A stretch of DNA of 64,000 nucleotides from Planococcus citri (Eukaryota > Arthropoda > Insecta > Hemiptera > Pseudococcidae). Below, in pieces: positions 37,320-47,583 of the stretch; within the stretch, counting starts at the first letter, position 1, and each line of letters opens with the position of its first letter. The stretch covers positions 11,036,001 through 11,100,000 of the forward strand of contig NC_088681.1 in the NCBI RefSeq assembly GCF_950023065.1, read 5' to 3'. Below the pieces are notes generated by a model that saw only the letters and a program-made list of their open reading frames with translations, was not told where the DNA came from and searched no databases. The translations under genes and the position numbers were made by a program.

Positions 37320-38330
37320 CACAATTTTAGCAAAAAACAGGACTTTTGCAACTTTTTGATAAAAAAGCTAGATTTTTAGGTAATTTTATTGGCAGCGAAG
37401 TGAAAACTTTTGCAATTTCAAGCAAAATGCAAGATCTTTGACAATTTCAGCGAAAGAAAAAGCTCTTTTAGCGATTTCCGGCAAAAATTCGACACATCAG
37501 AACAATTTCTAGAAAAGAGTGACATTTTCTTAAAATTTTTCTATACAAAAAACCACAATTTTCAACGATTTTGGACAAAAAACAAGGCTTTTGGAAAATT
37601 TAGACAAAACGGGAGACTTTTTAGCGATTTCGAGCAAAAAACAAGACTTTCGACAATTTCAACAATTGCTGGCAAAAAAAATTCGCATTGAGTCAATTTT
37701 CAAAAAAGAATGCCCTTCTTGGAGATTTTTGCGAAAAACCATCAATTTTAACAATTTATGGCAAAAAAACAAGACTATGGCGTAATTTTAGAAAAAAAAG
37801 AGAAATTTGGTAGCAATTTTGCTGAAAAGTGGAAACTTCTGCTAAAAATAAAGACTTCGATAATTTTAGCAAAAAGCAAGACTATATGCCAATTATTGGC
37901 AAAAAAAGTTGAACTCGCAATTTGGCACCGTGGTTTAGTAATTTTTGGCAAAAATACTCAACTTTTGAGTACATATTATTTTTGTGGAAAAAGTGAAATT
38001 TTGCAAAAATCAAATTTTTTGTCAATTTTTTGCACACAGCCAGACTTTTTCGGCACTTATTGGCAAAAAAGATACATTTTCGATGCTTTTTTCCAATTAC
38101 TATCTTCTCAATTTCTGACAATTCTTGGTAAAAAAAAAAAGCAAAACTTTAGGATATTTTTTGGAAAAAAATTAAACTTTTCGGAATTCGAGGCGAAAAA
38201 CCACAATTTTTAGCAATATTGAGCAAGAAATGAGATTTGTAAGCAACTTTGAGAATGGCGAGATTTGTCCTTAAGGAACTAGCGAAGAGATTTAGAAGAA
38301 TTGGATTTTTGAATTGAAAAAAAATTATAA
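37320..38330. repeat. GACAATTTTGGCAAAAA-type degenerate repeat block
   Basis: Units such as GGCAAAAAACAAGACTTTCGACAATTT recur at about 30-40 bp. The 151-codon plus-strand ORF at 37758-38213 is a translation of the repeat (repeated FGKN, LAKK and NFSEF-like peptides), not a gene. Confidence 0.7.
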
Positions 38331-39134
38331 AAGGTAATTCGAGTGACCAACATTTTTTTTCTTTTTTTTTTACATAGGTATCACAATTTTGATAAAAAAA
38401 TGTGGTTCACATTTAAAAAAAATTAAAACCTGATAACTTTACAGAAAAAAAGACGTCTAAATGATTCTAAAATTCTTCGAGAGGACTCATTTCAAGCAAA
38501 CTTGCATTAAAAATAAGTTTAAAAAATACAATTTTTTGAAAAATTTCGCAATTTATGCCATAAAAGCGTGGACTAAGGTAACATTTTAAAAAAATTCAGC
38601 GAGAAACCTGCGCTTATAAAACTGAAAAAACAATTTCATAATCAGGTATCTTGTAAAATTGTTTTCCAAAAACAGCAATACGTAATTTTTTTGGCAAATT
38701 TCGATAATAAGTATTGGTGCTTCTTCAAACATAATTAATTACCAAGCAGATGTAATCAAGGCTCGTACTCAATCCCCTCCATCTTCGCCCCTTAAAAAAA
38801 ACTAAAACAGTCTCAAACACTAAAAAATGTTTACAACGTTGTAAAAAAAAATTGCAAAGTGACGAAAACAGTGTTATTTTGATGCAACAATGAATCACAA
38901 AACAGAACACTACAATTGCATTGAAAACCAAAAAAACATCAATATCCAATCTCAATTCAAGGTATATGTATAGTTCAAAAAAAAAATCACGAGGAAATAT
39001 TACTCGTATAAGGAAGTAGAATTTTTCAGTTCCATAAATTAATTTTTTTAAATATTGGAGAAAAATACGTACATTTCCCCCTAAAGATGCCATGATACTG
39101 TACAACTGCAGAAGGTGTTCTCAATTTTTTCAAA
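38331..39134. other. AT-rich non-coding spacer
   Basis: A 126-codon minus-strand ORF at 38725-39105 is hydrophobic and low in complexity, with no domain I recognise. Nothing else seen. Confidence 0.35.
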
Positions 39135-39424
39135 AAAAAACTTTTGGTGATTTGGCTTCTAAAAAAATCTGAGTGGGAGATTTTTACCATGCCACATTAC
39201 CTCATTTTCTCATTTCGAAATTTTTCCTTCAAAAAATAATTGTTTCATCGATATTTTCAAATTTTGACTCAATTTTTTTTTTAAAAAAATGAGAACTTTT
39301 AGTAATTTGGCTTCTAAAAAAATCCTAGTAGGAGATTTTTACCCTGCCACATTACCTTATTTTCACATTTCAAAACTTTTCTTTCAAAAAATAATTTTTT
39401 CATCAATTTTCTCAATTTTTACAG
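39135..39424 (+). repeat. Tandem duplication, 155-bp period
   Basis: TTTGGCTTCTAAAAAAATC followed by GGAGATTTTTACC and GCCACATTACC occurs at 39151 and again at 39306, with a following TTTCAAAAAATAAT segment in each. Confidence 0.8.
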
Positions 39425-39613
39425 AATTCTCAATATTTATTAGCAATTCACCCATCATCTCGTTAATATTCGACACATCCGAGAAAAATGTCCCCAAACA
39501 GCCCAAGCCTCTCAATCAAGACATTCTCTCTCTAAAATCACCCTCACACATTAACCTCGTTCCAATTCCTGAAATTCCACCCAACTTGCGGAATCCACTT
39601 CAATCCATCGCAG
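39425..39613 (+). CDS. Candidate exon, unknown product
   Basis: A strong acceptor (T-rich tract, then TTTTTACAG ending at 39424) is followed by 189 bp open in one frame (63 codons) and a CAG|GTAAAC donor at 39614. The peptide includes NVPKQPKPLNQDILSLKSPS and is proline-rich at its end. No family was recognised. The candidate borders a tandem duplication and lies 1.1 kb from headcase on the opposite strand, so a non-coding RNA exon or chance is equally possible. Confidence 0.2.
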
Positions 39614-39699
39614 GTAAACTTCCTCCACTTCAGATATCGAAATTCAAATCATCCACACACCTTTTTCAAAAAAAAAAAAAAGGCCGGAAAAGAACCCAC

Positions 39700-40747
39700 T
39701 CGTGTTAGTTTGACATGTACCTCGACACTTACATCATTTCCCACACCCATCATCATCATCAACACAACAGCACACAGCACCATGAACCCAAGAAAAGGTA
39801 CCTACTCACTCGACTATAGGAAAAACTCACCCTACTCAAGCCTTCCATCGGGTCCGAAAAAATCAACAACACCACTAATAAAACAAAATCGACCATAATA
39901 TACTATAATTCAATTACCATCTCGACAACACCATACCTCGTATTTTCAGGCAAGGAACCAACAACCAACAAGCCGGCAAAACAATAGACTGTTAAGAAAC
40001 TCGTACGTACTCAATTAGCGATATCCGATTGCCCAACATCGTACACAAAACACAACCAATCCCTTGGTGCCTGATGGAAACCCCATATACTCGTAGAAAA
40101 TATACCTGCTTATACTATACATTATGTAGCATTACACATATACTCGTAAAAATAAAACCCCTGCTGTCGTAACACACACAGTGAGGACAATACGAGGGAT
40201 ACAAAGGAGGTCCAAAAAAAAAAAAAAAAGAAGAGATGCATTCCTGCCCATAGAATAAAATTTCAAATCCGTATATTATCCTATAATACGTTCTGTTCCT
40301 TTTTTTTTTTCGGTGGGTATCGCGACCTATCAGATTCTGAGAACTGGTTTTTTCCTCTTATTTTTTTCTCAAATCGTCTCCTCTTTTCTATTCGGAGCAC
40401 AACCGTCCACCGTCCACCGTCCACGAGAAAGATTTCGGGATTAATTTATTTAAAAATGCTAACAGGTATCTTTACGCCAACGTGCCACGATTGTGTAAGT
40501 TGTGCACCGACATCGAACACAGAGAAGAAAAAAAACCACAACCGAAGTAGGTAGCTATTCTAAAAATTCAACAAAATACGTAAAAAACCGTCTTCGAACG
40601 CCAAAACTTAATAAATACGTAGGTTGGTTAGCTGTATTCATTTTGTAGATAGAGATACGTCTTTCTTGGTACAGCTAGAATTGGTAATTTATTACAACGA
40701 CGTACTCGTACGTATTTTATAATGAAAGATAATATATGTGAAATACT
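39700..40747. other. Non-coding, start of headcase intron 1
   Basis: Sequence immediately downstream (on the minus strand) of the headcase splice donor. Contains C/A-rich sequence at 39700-39900, TACGAGTA motifs at 40090, 40141 and 40702 and a GTCCACC triplication near 40405-40425. No further headcase exon seen. Confidence 0.5.
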
Positions 40748-40753
40748 ACTCAC
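40748..40753 (-). other. hdc: Splice donor of headcase coding exon 1
   Basis: The minus strand reads GATCC|GTGAGT, a consensus 5' splice site. The exon ends after two bases of a codon. The donor itself contains an in-frame TGA (40750-40752), so unspliced RNA would encode a protein ending at residue 270. Confidence 0.85.
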
Positions 40754-41562
40754 GGATCAGGCTTCTTCTTTTTCTTTCCCGAGCCGATGATTCCTGGTAA
40801 AGGTAACGTAGGTGAGATGCTATTCGAAGACGTCGAAGGCGACGATGAAGATCCATTTGATCCATTCGACGATGAAATGCTGACAGTCCTGGCTCTTAAT
40901 TCGATCGGTGTGAGAACATTGTCGATATTTTGACGATTGCCCATCGTTCCATTGGTACCATTTATGCCTCCTCCGCCACCATTAATCTGCATATTGTACG
41001 AATTACCATTGCTGAACGCTGCTGACATGGCGATAGTTGGCCTGTTATTTTGACGTCGTTTCTTTTTCTTTTTATCCGCCTCCGAGGCAGTGATATGGCA
41101 TCCGTTTGTGGCAATGGTGGTCATCGGACTCCAGTCCAAGTCTTTGCGAATGAATCCTCGGCCACAGAGACAATTGCAAGCGCGGAAGGCCAAATCGTAT
41201 CCTTTTTTCGTCCACAGATTTTGCTGGCGTTGTTTATCCGACCAGGATCGAGCTCTTCCGCAGGATTTCAAGTACGTCAGGATGTTCTGCTCCCAATGCT
41301 CGAAGCATTCCTTGTGCATGTATTTGCTCATCGGGCAGTGGTCGTTGTTGCACAATACTTTGACCACGTCGTTGGTATTGTTCATGAAAATCGGCTCCTT
41401 GTTTCGCAGACATTCCGATGTCGGCACGCAACACGTGGTTATAGTCGGCTCGCCGGCGTGATTCTCCGTACCAACTACCGGGTCTAGTGTTAAGCCTTGA
41501 ATATCTGGTAATATAGTCGAACAGCCATCTAACGATACCGAATTATTACGTCGAGGTGCCAT
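40754..41562 (-). CDS. hdc: Headcase (HECA) first coding exon
   Basis: Encodes about 270 residues starting MAPRRNN. Residues 44-145 form the conserved Cys/His-rich HECA N-terminal domain: C44, C45, C51, C71, C76, H83 and C86, the block SCGRARSWSDKQRQQNLWTK at about 100-119, then C129-x-C131-x-C133-GRG and RKDLDW. A basic stretch KKKKKRR (164-170) could be a nuclear localisation signal; Gly/Asn- and Ser-rich low-complexity sequence follows. The start is fixed by an in-frame TGA two codons upstream and an A at -3. Headcase is a cytoplasmic regulator in insects: in Drosophila it marks imaginal and stem progenitors, limits tracheal branching, and acts with Unkempt and the TORC1 pathway in nutrient-restricted growth. 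The rest of the protein, including the headcase middle domain, must lie in exons at lower coordinates or outside the window. The family match is very secure. Confidence 0.93.
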
Positions 41563-42013
41563 TTTTCACGTCTTCAGTAATTTTCTTCTTCCAACACACG
41601 TCAAATTACGTACTTCTCGAACACGATCAATTCTATCTTACGAACGATTTCGCGATACAATCCATCTAAACGAACATAGAGAGAAAAAAAAACGAGTTCG
41701 AAGTTAACAAAAACTCTCTCAAAAATAATAAAATATTTATATAACACCGTTAGAAAAAAAAATACAGAAAAATCTTCCAAAAAAAATACAGTTGAAAAAA
41801 AAAATTGACGTAAAAAAATAATCGAGTCAAAATAATTACGAACACCGAAAAAAATTACCAAATTACGAATTATCGACGATTCGATTCCTAAAAAAAAATT
41901 TTCCGACCAATTTATTATTCGACGTTTCGGAAAAAAATTTTCTTCACCATGGTTTTTTATCTTCCAAAATATCCGAGAGACTTTTCCGATACCGGCTTTT
42001 GCGCGTCGCCAAA
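41563..42013 (-). other. hdc: Probable headcase 5' UTR
   Basis: About 450 bp between the initiator ATG and a TATA-like box on the minus strand. It is A/T-homopolymer-rich near the ATG and contains a short upstream ORF. The transcription start and the absence of a 5' UTR intron are inferred, not shown. Confidence 0.4.
41915..41950 (-). CDS. Upstream ORF in the headcase leader, 11 codons
   Basis: An ATG in a strong context (ACCATGG) opens an 11-codon frame closed by TAA, about 390 bp upstream of the headcase start. If the leader begins near 42013 it would be in the mRNA and could reduce translation of headcase. Confidence 0.35.
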   Translation of the reverse strand: MVKKIFFRNVE

Positions 42014-42037
42014 GCGCATCTAACCCGCGGTTAACGA

Positions 42038-42046
42038 TTTTATATA
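42038..42046 (-). promoter_or_regulatory. hdc: TATA-like box, candidate headcase core promoter
   Basis: The minus strand reads GGTATATAAAATCG, a good TATA match, 480 bp upstream of the headcase ATG. It lies in a CpG-containing stretch with a CCGCGG site just downstream. A start site would be expected about 30 bp further on, near 42013. Confidence 0.35.
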
Positions 42047-42630
42047 CCGAATTGCTTTCCCTTTCGTTGACCGAGAATGACTAAAAGTACACACAAACGA
42101 GATAGAATGTAGAACCGCCGTCGTTTCTCAGAGTCAAGGACAAGCACCGATGCAGCGTTCCTACCGGCTGATGCGAATACTATCGAGAATTCCAAAACAC
42201 ATCGAAGAGGGGAGAGATCTTCGGCGAGATTCCCTCTACTCTCTCACTCACTCTATAAGGATGGTCTTTGCACCTTTTTTTCGCCTTTTTTTTGCTCGCT
42301 ATTTTGGGATTTATTTTTTTCTGTTTTTCTCTGTTTTTTTTGTTTCGTTTTCGATACGTTTATACGAGAGAAAATCACTCTCCTTTTTAAATCCTGCAGG
42401 ATTTTTTGCTTTCTATTTTTAAGGTCTTTTCGCGTGTGAGAGTACGAGGTGGATTTTTGTAAACGCGGGTGTGATTTTTCTCTCGCTTTCTTCTTTTTAT
42501 TGTCAACTTTGGAAATTCGTTAACAAAAATAAGTACCATGATACCATCTAACTTTGACGTGTTTTTTTCATTTTTTTTTCAAATCTAGAAAAGCAACTGA
42601 AAGTTAATTACTACTAACTGGTAAGTTGTT
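42047..42630. other. Region upstream of headcase
   Basis: Unique sequence with CTCTCTCAC and T-rich runs on the plus strand. A promoter or proximal control region for headcase is likely by position only. The 90-codon ORF at 42150-42422 is T-rich and judged spurious. Confidence 0.35.
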
Positions 42631-43041
42631 TTTAGTGTGCGTAGCACACTATTGGTTTCGCTTTGAGAAATGAAATTTTATTGGAACTGAATGTTCTCTT
42701 AAGCTATCCAACCGTTTTTTGTACCTATTGGACACCATTTGAGAATCATTAAGGCGGAGGGAATAGATTAATTTTCATTCAATTCGGATGGGTAATTGCT
42801 GAGTAATTGCAATTTTAGTTCATTATTTTAATGCATTAAATCCTAAAAAAGGGAAAAGGGGACTTGTAGAACACCTGCCGCTCATTGTACCCTGCTATAC
42901 CCCCAGTCTATTCCATCACCAGCTGTGTTTCATGGTACCCTGTTACACCCCCGGTCTGTTAGCTGTAAATTCCAAGTGGGAGTGGTTTGGTGGGGCGTTT
43001 ACCAAACAAATATATTATTTTAATGCCCGTACCTTCGTAGT

Positions 43042-43200
43042 GAATAGGTGGCTGAGTGGATAGGGCATGTAGGTAGGAATAGGAAATTTAGGGACCCAGG
43101 TTCGAATCCCCGTGAGGTAAGTAGGTAGGTGACAGATTTTTCGTAGGAAAATTGGATAGGTAAATGCTTTGGAGTTACTACCTATAAATGTAGTACATGA
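43042..43200 (+). mobile_element. tRNA-derived SINE
   Basis: Contains an RNA polymerase III A box (TGGCTGAGTGGA, 43049-43060) and a perfect B box (GGTTCGAATCC, 43099-43109) at normal tRNA spacing. The T-stem and acceptor stem do not pair, so it is not a working tRNA gene. The tRNA-like head is followed by AGGTAGGTAGGTGACAG and an AT-rich tail; the 3' boundary is approximate. Confidence 0.65.
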
Positions 43201-43212
43201 AAATGGGGCAAA

Positions 43213-43303
43213 AATAATGCTGAAATTGTGTTATGAATTATAATATCATTTGCTAAATAATGCTGAAATTGAGTTATGAATTATGATATCATTTGCTAAC
43301 TAA
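43213..43303 (+). repeat. Tandem duplication, 43-bp period
   Basis: ATGCTGAAATTG, GTTATGAATTAT and ATATCATTTGCTAA occur in order twice, starting at 43218 and 43261. Confidence 0.85.
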
Positions 43304-43689
43304 AAATTCATTTCATTAATTTTTTGTCTACCTATAACCATAAGTATAAAGTAAGAATTACTTGACATGAATAATTTTTAACTTTTTACTTATAATTTAA
43401 AAATTACTTCAAAATGAGAAATTAAACCAATTTTTGTACAATTGAAACATGTAATTTTTATTATCATGATTTAGTAAAAATTATTAAAACAAAATGATTT
43501 TTACTAAGTATTGGTACCTATAGCAAAATTTATTAAAATGATAAGTTTTACTATACGATTGCAGTAAACATTATTGAATGGGATCTGGTACTTAATTGTG
43601 AGTATTTAGTTAAATTTTTTTGTAAAAATTACCCATATTTTTTTCGTGTAATAGGCAATGCAAATTCTTAACATAGGTATTTTATAAGA

Positions 43690-44350
43690 TTTAATTCTTA
43701 ATTTAGAATAAAAAGCAAGTTCCGAAAATTGGTTTGAAAATTTATAAATTTGAAGACAATAGAAATTCTAAAAAAAATGATATGAAAATTTGTATTTAGA
43801 GACGCTGAGAATTCCAAAAATTGATTAAAAGTTCTGTAAGTTGCAGATAATGTGAACTTGAAAATTATATGAAATAAGTATTGTAATATTTATGAATTAT
43901 GAAGAAGATGAGAATTCTGAAAAATTGGAGGCAATGTGAATTCCAAAAATTGAGTAAAGGTTTTACAATTTGTGGACAATATGAACTTGAAAATTGAATT
44001 TGAAATTTTTTAATTTAAAGACAATAAGAATTCTGAAAAATTATTCAAAATTTGACTATTTAGAGGCAATGTGAATTCTAAAAATTGATTGCAAATTTCC
44101 TAACTCAGCAGCAATGCAAAATTCTGAAAATTTATTGAAAACTTTATGAAATTGTAGCGATGGGGAATTCGGGAAATCGATTTGAAATTTTGTAAATTTT
44201 AAAACAATGCAAACTATGAAAAACAACTAGAAATTTCTTAATTTAGAAGCAATACAAGCTTATAAATTATTCTGAAATACCTATTGTAATTTGGAAAATA
44301 TGAAAACACTGAAAAACAATTATTATTTTGAAGCAGTGAGAGTTTCAAAA
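43690..44350 (+). repeat. Degenerate ~60-bp repeats (AATTCTGAAAAATTG / GCAATGTGAA)
   Basis: Segments such as GACAATAAGAATTCTGAAAAA, GGCAATGTGAATTCTAAAAA and TTTTGTAATTTAGA recur about ten times at 50-70 bp spacing with strong divergence. Confidence 0.6.
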
Positions 44351-44639
44351 ATTCTCATCACTGTGACATGGTTGATTCACTTATGCACTACCTAGATGTA
44401 ATAACGGTTATAGCTGTAGAAAAGGAAGCTAGCTACGCACACTTTGCAGCTAAGCTTTGCTTAGCTGTCTAGTTTTTTCTATTCTTTACTAACGCACTAG
44501 AACTTTTTTAGGGGTGTAGAATAGCTTCCAAAAATCCGAGAAAGTAGGTAATGGAGTAATTTTTATAGAGAAATATTTGTCTGCCAAGTCGAGAGTGTAA
44601 AATTCTACACATTACGACCATTCGACTATTTTTACAAAA

Positions 44640-45610
44640 AACTACTTTTTGGGAATTTTATGACGAAAGAACATTTGAAATTTTCGTCAATTGGCCCAAA
44701 AAAAGACACACACTGACAATTTTGTCAAAAACTTAAAATTTTTGACAATTTTTGACAATTTTGGCAACTAATTAAAATTTTTGACAATTTTGGGAAAAAA
44801 TTAGAATTTTTGACAATTTTGGTAAGTAAACAGAGAATTATTGTAAATTGAAATTTTGACAATATTGTCAAAAACATAATTTTTTGGCCAATCCTAACAA
44901 GAACAAGACTGTTTGGCAATTTTGTGAAAAAATCTGAATTTTTGACAATTTTGGCAAAAAATTAGAATTTTTGACAAATTTGGCAAAAAATTAAAATTTT
45001 TGACAAATGGCAAAAAATTAAAATTTTTGACAAATTTGGCAACAATTAGAATTTTTGACAATTTTGACGGGAAATTTTTTTTGACAATTTTGGCAAACAA
45101 TTAAAATGTTTGATAATTTTGGCAACAAATTAGAATTGTAAATTAAAATGTTGACAATTTTTGCGAAAGCAGGATTTTTGATAATTTTGGCAAGAACAAG
45201 ACTTTTGACAATTTTGGCAAAAGCAGGATTTTTGACAATTTTGGACAAAGCAGGATTTTTGACAATTTTGCCAAAAGCAAGATTTTTTATTTTTGGCCAA
45301 TCCTGACAAGAACAATACTGCTACACAGTTTTGTCAAAAATTCTGAATTTTTGTCAATTTTGGCAAATAAATAAAATTTTTGACAATTTTGACAAAAAAT
45401 TAAAATTTCAACAATTTTGGCAAAAAATTAAAATTTTGACAATTTTGGTCAAAATTTAAAATTTTTGACAATTTTGGCAGGAAATTAATTTTTGACAATT
45501 TTGGCAGATGAATAAAATTTTTGACAATTTTGGCAAAAAATTAAGATGTTGACAATTTTGGCCAAAAATTAGAATTTTTGACAATTTTGGCAAAAATCGG
45601 ATTTTTTTGG
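44640..45610 (-). repeat. ~30-bp tandem array, AATTTTTGACAATTTTGGCA unit
   Basis: The best-kept copy of the window's dominant repeat. AATTTTTGACAATTTTGGCA plus AAAAATTAG recurs every 29-31 bp about 25 times. Because the period is close to a multiple of three, minus-strand ORFs read through it as repeated peptides (FAKIVKNSNF, LPKLSKILIF and FCQNCQKSCF types in the three frames). These are repeat translations and not counted as genes. Confidence 0.85.
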
Positions 45611-45639
45611 CTAATCTTGACAAGAACAAGACTTTTTGT

Positions 45640-45920
45640 GGGGGGGGGGGGGGGTGTGTTTGTAATCACTTGATTATTACACCCGTCTTGTGAGATTTTA
45701 TATCGAGTTGGTAAGGTCAAGTTTTTCAATTAGGTCTAAGAATTTTTTAATTTCGGAAGGGTCGTTCAGTATGAATAGGGATCTTTCATCTATTTGTAGA
45801 GATAGCCAGTGCTGATGTAAGGAGGGACAGTGAAATAGTGTTGGACAGATAGAAGTTCTGACAGGCAGAACTGGCATGTGGGTTTTGGGGCCTTTTCATA
45901 GAGGTGATTTTGGCTGTTTG
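45640..45920 (-). pseudogene. Non-LTR retrotransposon (LINE) C-terminal relic
   Basis: A GC-richer insert in the repeat array. On the minus strand one frame has a Cys-x2-Cys pair followed by Leu-Ser-x-x-x-His, like the zinc-knuckle tail of Jockey/R1-type reverse transcriptase proteins. After a frame change the rest of the tail follows (a Cys-Pro-Ser segment, then a leucine- and isoleucine-rich helix) and stops at TAA 45698-45700. A short 3' region then runs into a G run on the plus strand (45642-45656). It is frameshifted and lacks the rest of the ORF. Confidence 0.5.
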
Positions 45921-46150
45921 ACAATTTGTCAAAAATTAACCTTTTTTGACAATTTTACCAAGAATAGTCACTTTTTGACAGTTTTGACTAAAATGGGTAC
46001 TTTTTGACTATTTTGCAATTTTGACTTGGACAAATTCGCAAAAAAAAAAAAAAAAAACAACAAAAAAACAGAACTTTATAAGCAAGTTTGGCAAGAAACA
46101 CGACTTCTGTTTGGCAATTTTGAAACAAAAACAGGAGTTTCTAAAAGGGT
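45921..46150 (-). repeat. GACAATTTTGGCAAAAA-type repeat, continued
   Basis: The array of 44640-45610 resumes beyond the LINE relic with units such as CTTTTTGACAATTTTACCAA. Confidence 0.6.
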
Positions 46151-46269
46151 GGGGAGGAAAAACTCATTTCGATAGATCGTTTGCATCTTTCTCCGAACAA
46201 TCTGAAAAATCATGATCACATTTTTGGCTCAAAATTCTTCTGAAATGCGAAAAATGTTTCAATAGTAAT

Positions 46270-47238
46270 TTTTTGCCAACATTTCAACTACACAGGTCGC
46301 AAGACACCTTGTTCAGAAATGTCGAAAATCATGACTTAATTTTGGGCTCAGAGCCCTTCAGAAATTCTCAAAAAAATATTTCAGTCAAAATACGAGTATT
46401 TGAACTCCCCGCAAATTTTTTAAAAAATTCCAAAAATCATCCAACGAAATTTTTGAAGCGAAAATTAGAACTTTTTCACTACTTTTTCACCACCATTAAA
46501 AAACACACAATCCCCCTTTCTTCCTCATATTTTCCCCAACTTTTTTTGTGATACTCAGAGAACGTCGCCTTTGAACACTGGTACGACATTTTTCAATTCC
46601 AAAGCAATCGAGAACACCGAACGAAGCGAGGGCAAACGTTTTTCAGAATTTTTATCAACTCAACAATATTATTATTTTTGATTTCAAAAGTTGATTTGTT
46701 GAATCGTTGGCCTTGGCATGTTTAGAATTCGAGCAGTAATTTTTTGTTAATTTCAGCTTGATATTTCCTAAATTCAATCAGTAATTTTTTATAATAATTT
46801 CAGAAAACAAAACCACTGGCCCGGGCAAAGCGAGGACAAAAGCTTTCGAATGGTTACAATTCAAAAAAATATTTGAGATCATTTTTGATGCGAAAAATCC
46901 ATTTTTCTCAGCTATGACATTTTTTCAAATCAGAACAATAATTTTTTAGAACTTTAAATTCTGGAATAAAAAATAAAATTGACCGGAACTAAGCGAGGTA
47001 GAAGCTTTGGAAAACGCTGGGTATCATTCGAGACGTAAAACAATGTTACTTTAATGAGAAAAATCACTTTTTTTGACCATCTTCGATAATTTTGAAAGTG
47101 AGTCCAAAATATCACTTTCAAGTGTATAGGTTCTTACAATAGTCTAAAAAAAAAAAATTATGCCCGAGCGAAGCGAAGGCGAAAGTTTTTGAAAATTCAC
47201 CAGTTTAAAATTGGGGAAAAGAAAAGGTTCCAACGTAC
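46270..47238 (+). repeat. Degenerate repeat with GCGAAGCGAGG motif
   Basis: A short GC-rich motif of the form GCGAAGCGAGGGCAAAAGCTTT appears near 46623, 46835, 46990 and 47166, each followed by TTTGAAAA-like sequence. Spacing is 155-212 bp. A relative of the motif lies at 8650-8670. Confidence 0.55.
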
Positions 47239-47583
47239 AAGGTGTCTAACAAAACTTTCAGACGAAAAATCATGACTTTTTAATGACCTATTTTTCACTT
47301 TTTTACCGCATAAAAATTACCCCATCCCTCCCTCCCTCCCTCCCTCCATTCCTCCCTTCCTTCCCCTTTCAGAAAAAAAACTTGAAACTGCGAGGAAATC
47401 GAACAGGGTTGCCATTTTTTACACAGGATCAAAAATTAGGGATTTCAGGTTTTCCATTTTTCTGATTTTTTTGAACAAATTTTCAATTTTTTTTCATTTT
47501 ATGAGCTTTTAAAAAAATTTTCAAGTGTATTTCGATCAAAATTCATGACTTTTATGACTTTCATGACCGTCATATAGACACCC
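47239..47583. mobile_element. Possible hAT-like MITE with CAGGGTGTCTA ends
   Basis: The left end reads CAAGGTGTCTAACA and the right end is the complement of CAGGGTGTCTATATG. An AATCATGACTTTT segment inside the left end is echoed as AATTCATGACTTTTA near the right end. The right part is the monomer of the adjacent satellite. No target duplication could be recognised. Confidence 0.4.

Larger units (their letters stand above)
42634..44443. mobile_element. Possible composite element bounded by 12-bp inverted repeat
   Basis: AGTGTGCGTAGC at 42634-42645 is matched by its exact complement at 44432-44443. The left copy is part of a palindrome, TAGTGTGC-GTA-GCACACTA. The 1.8 kb between holds a GC-rich segment with two similar TACCCTG-x-TA-x-ACCCCC modules (42875-42965), a SINE, and a run of ~60-bp degenerate repeats. 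Whether it moved as one unit is not shown. Confidence 0.25.

Noticed and set aside
37758..38213. 151-codon plus-strand ORF as a gene
   Set aside because: It is a translation of the degenerate GACAATTTTGGCAAAAA-type repeat.
41050..41487. 145- and 123-codon plus-strand ORFs opposite headcase
   Set aside because: Antisense shadows of the headcase coding exon.
43042..43115. tRNA gene
   Set aside because: A and B boxes are good, but acceptor and T stems do not pair; better explained as a SINE.
44725..45315. Family of repeat-peptide proteins (NCQKS/AKIVKN)
   Set aside because: All frames of a ~30-bp tandem DNA repeat are open; no start, conservation or expression signal favours one.
44640..45610. 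CRISPR array
   Set aside because: Eukaryotic DNA; repeats are contiguous and degenerate with no unique spacers.
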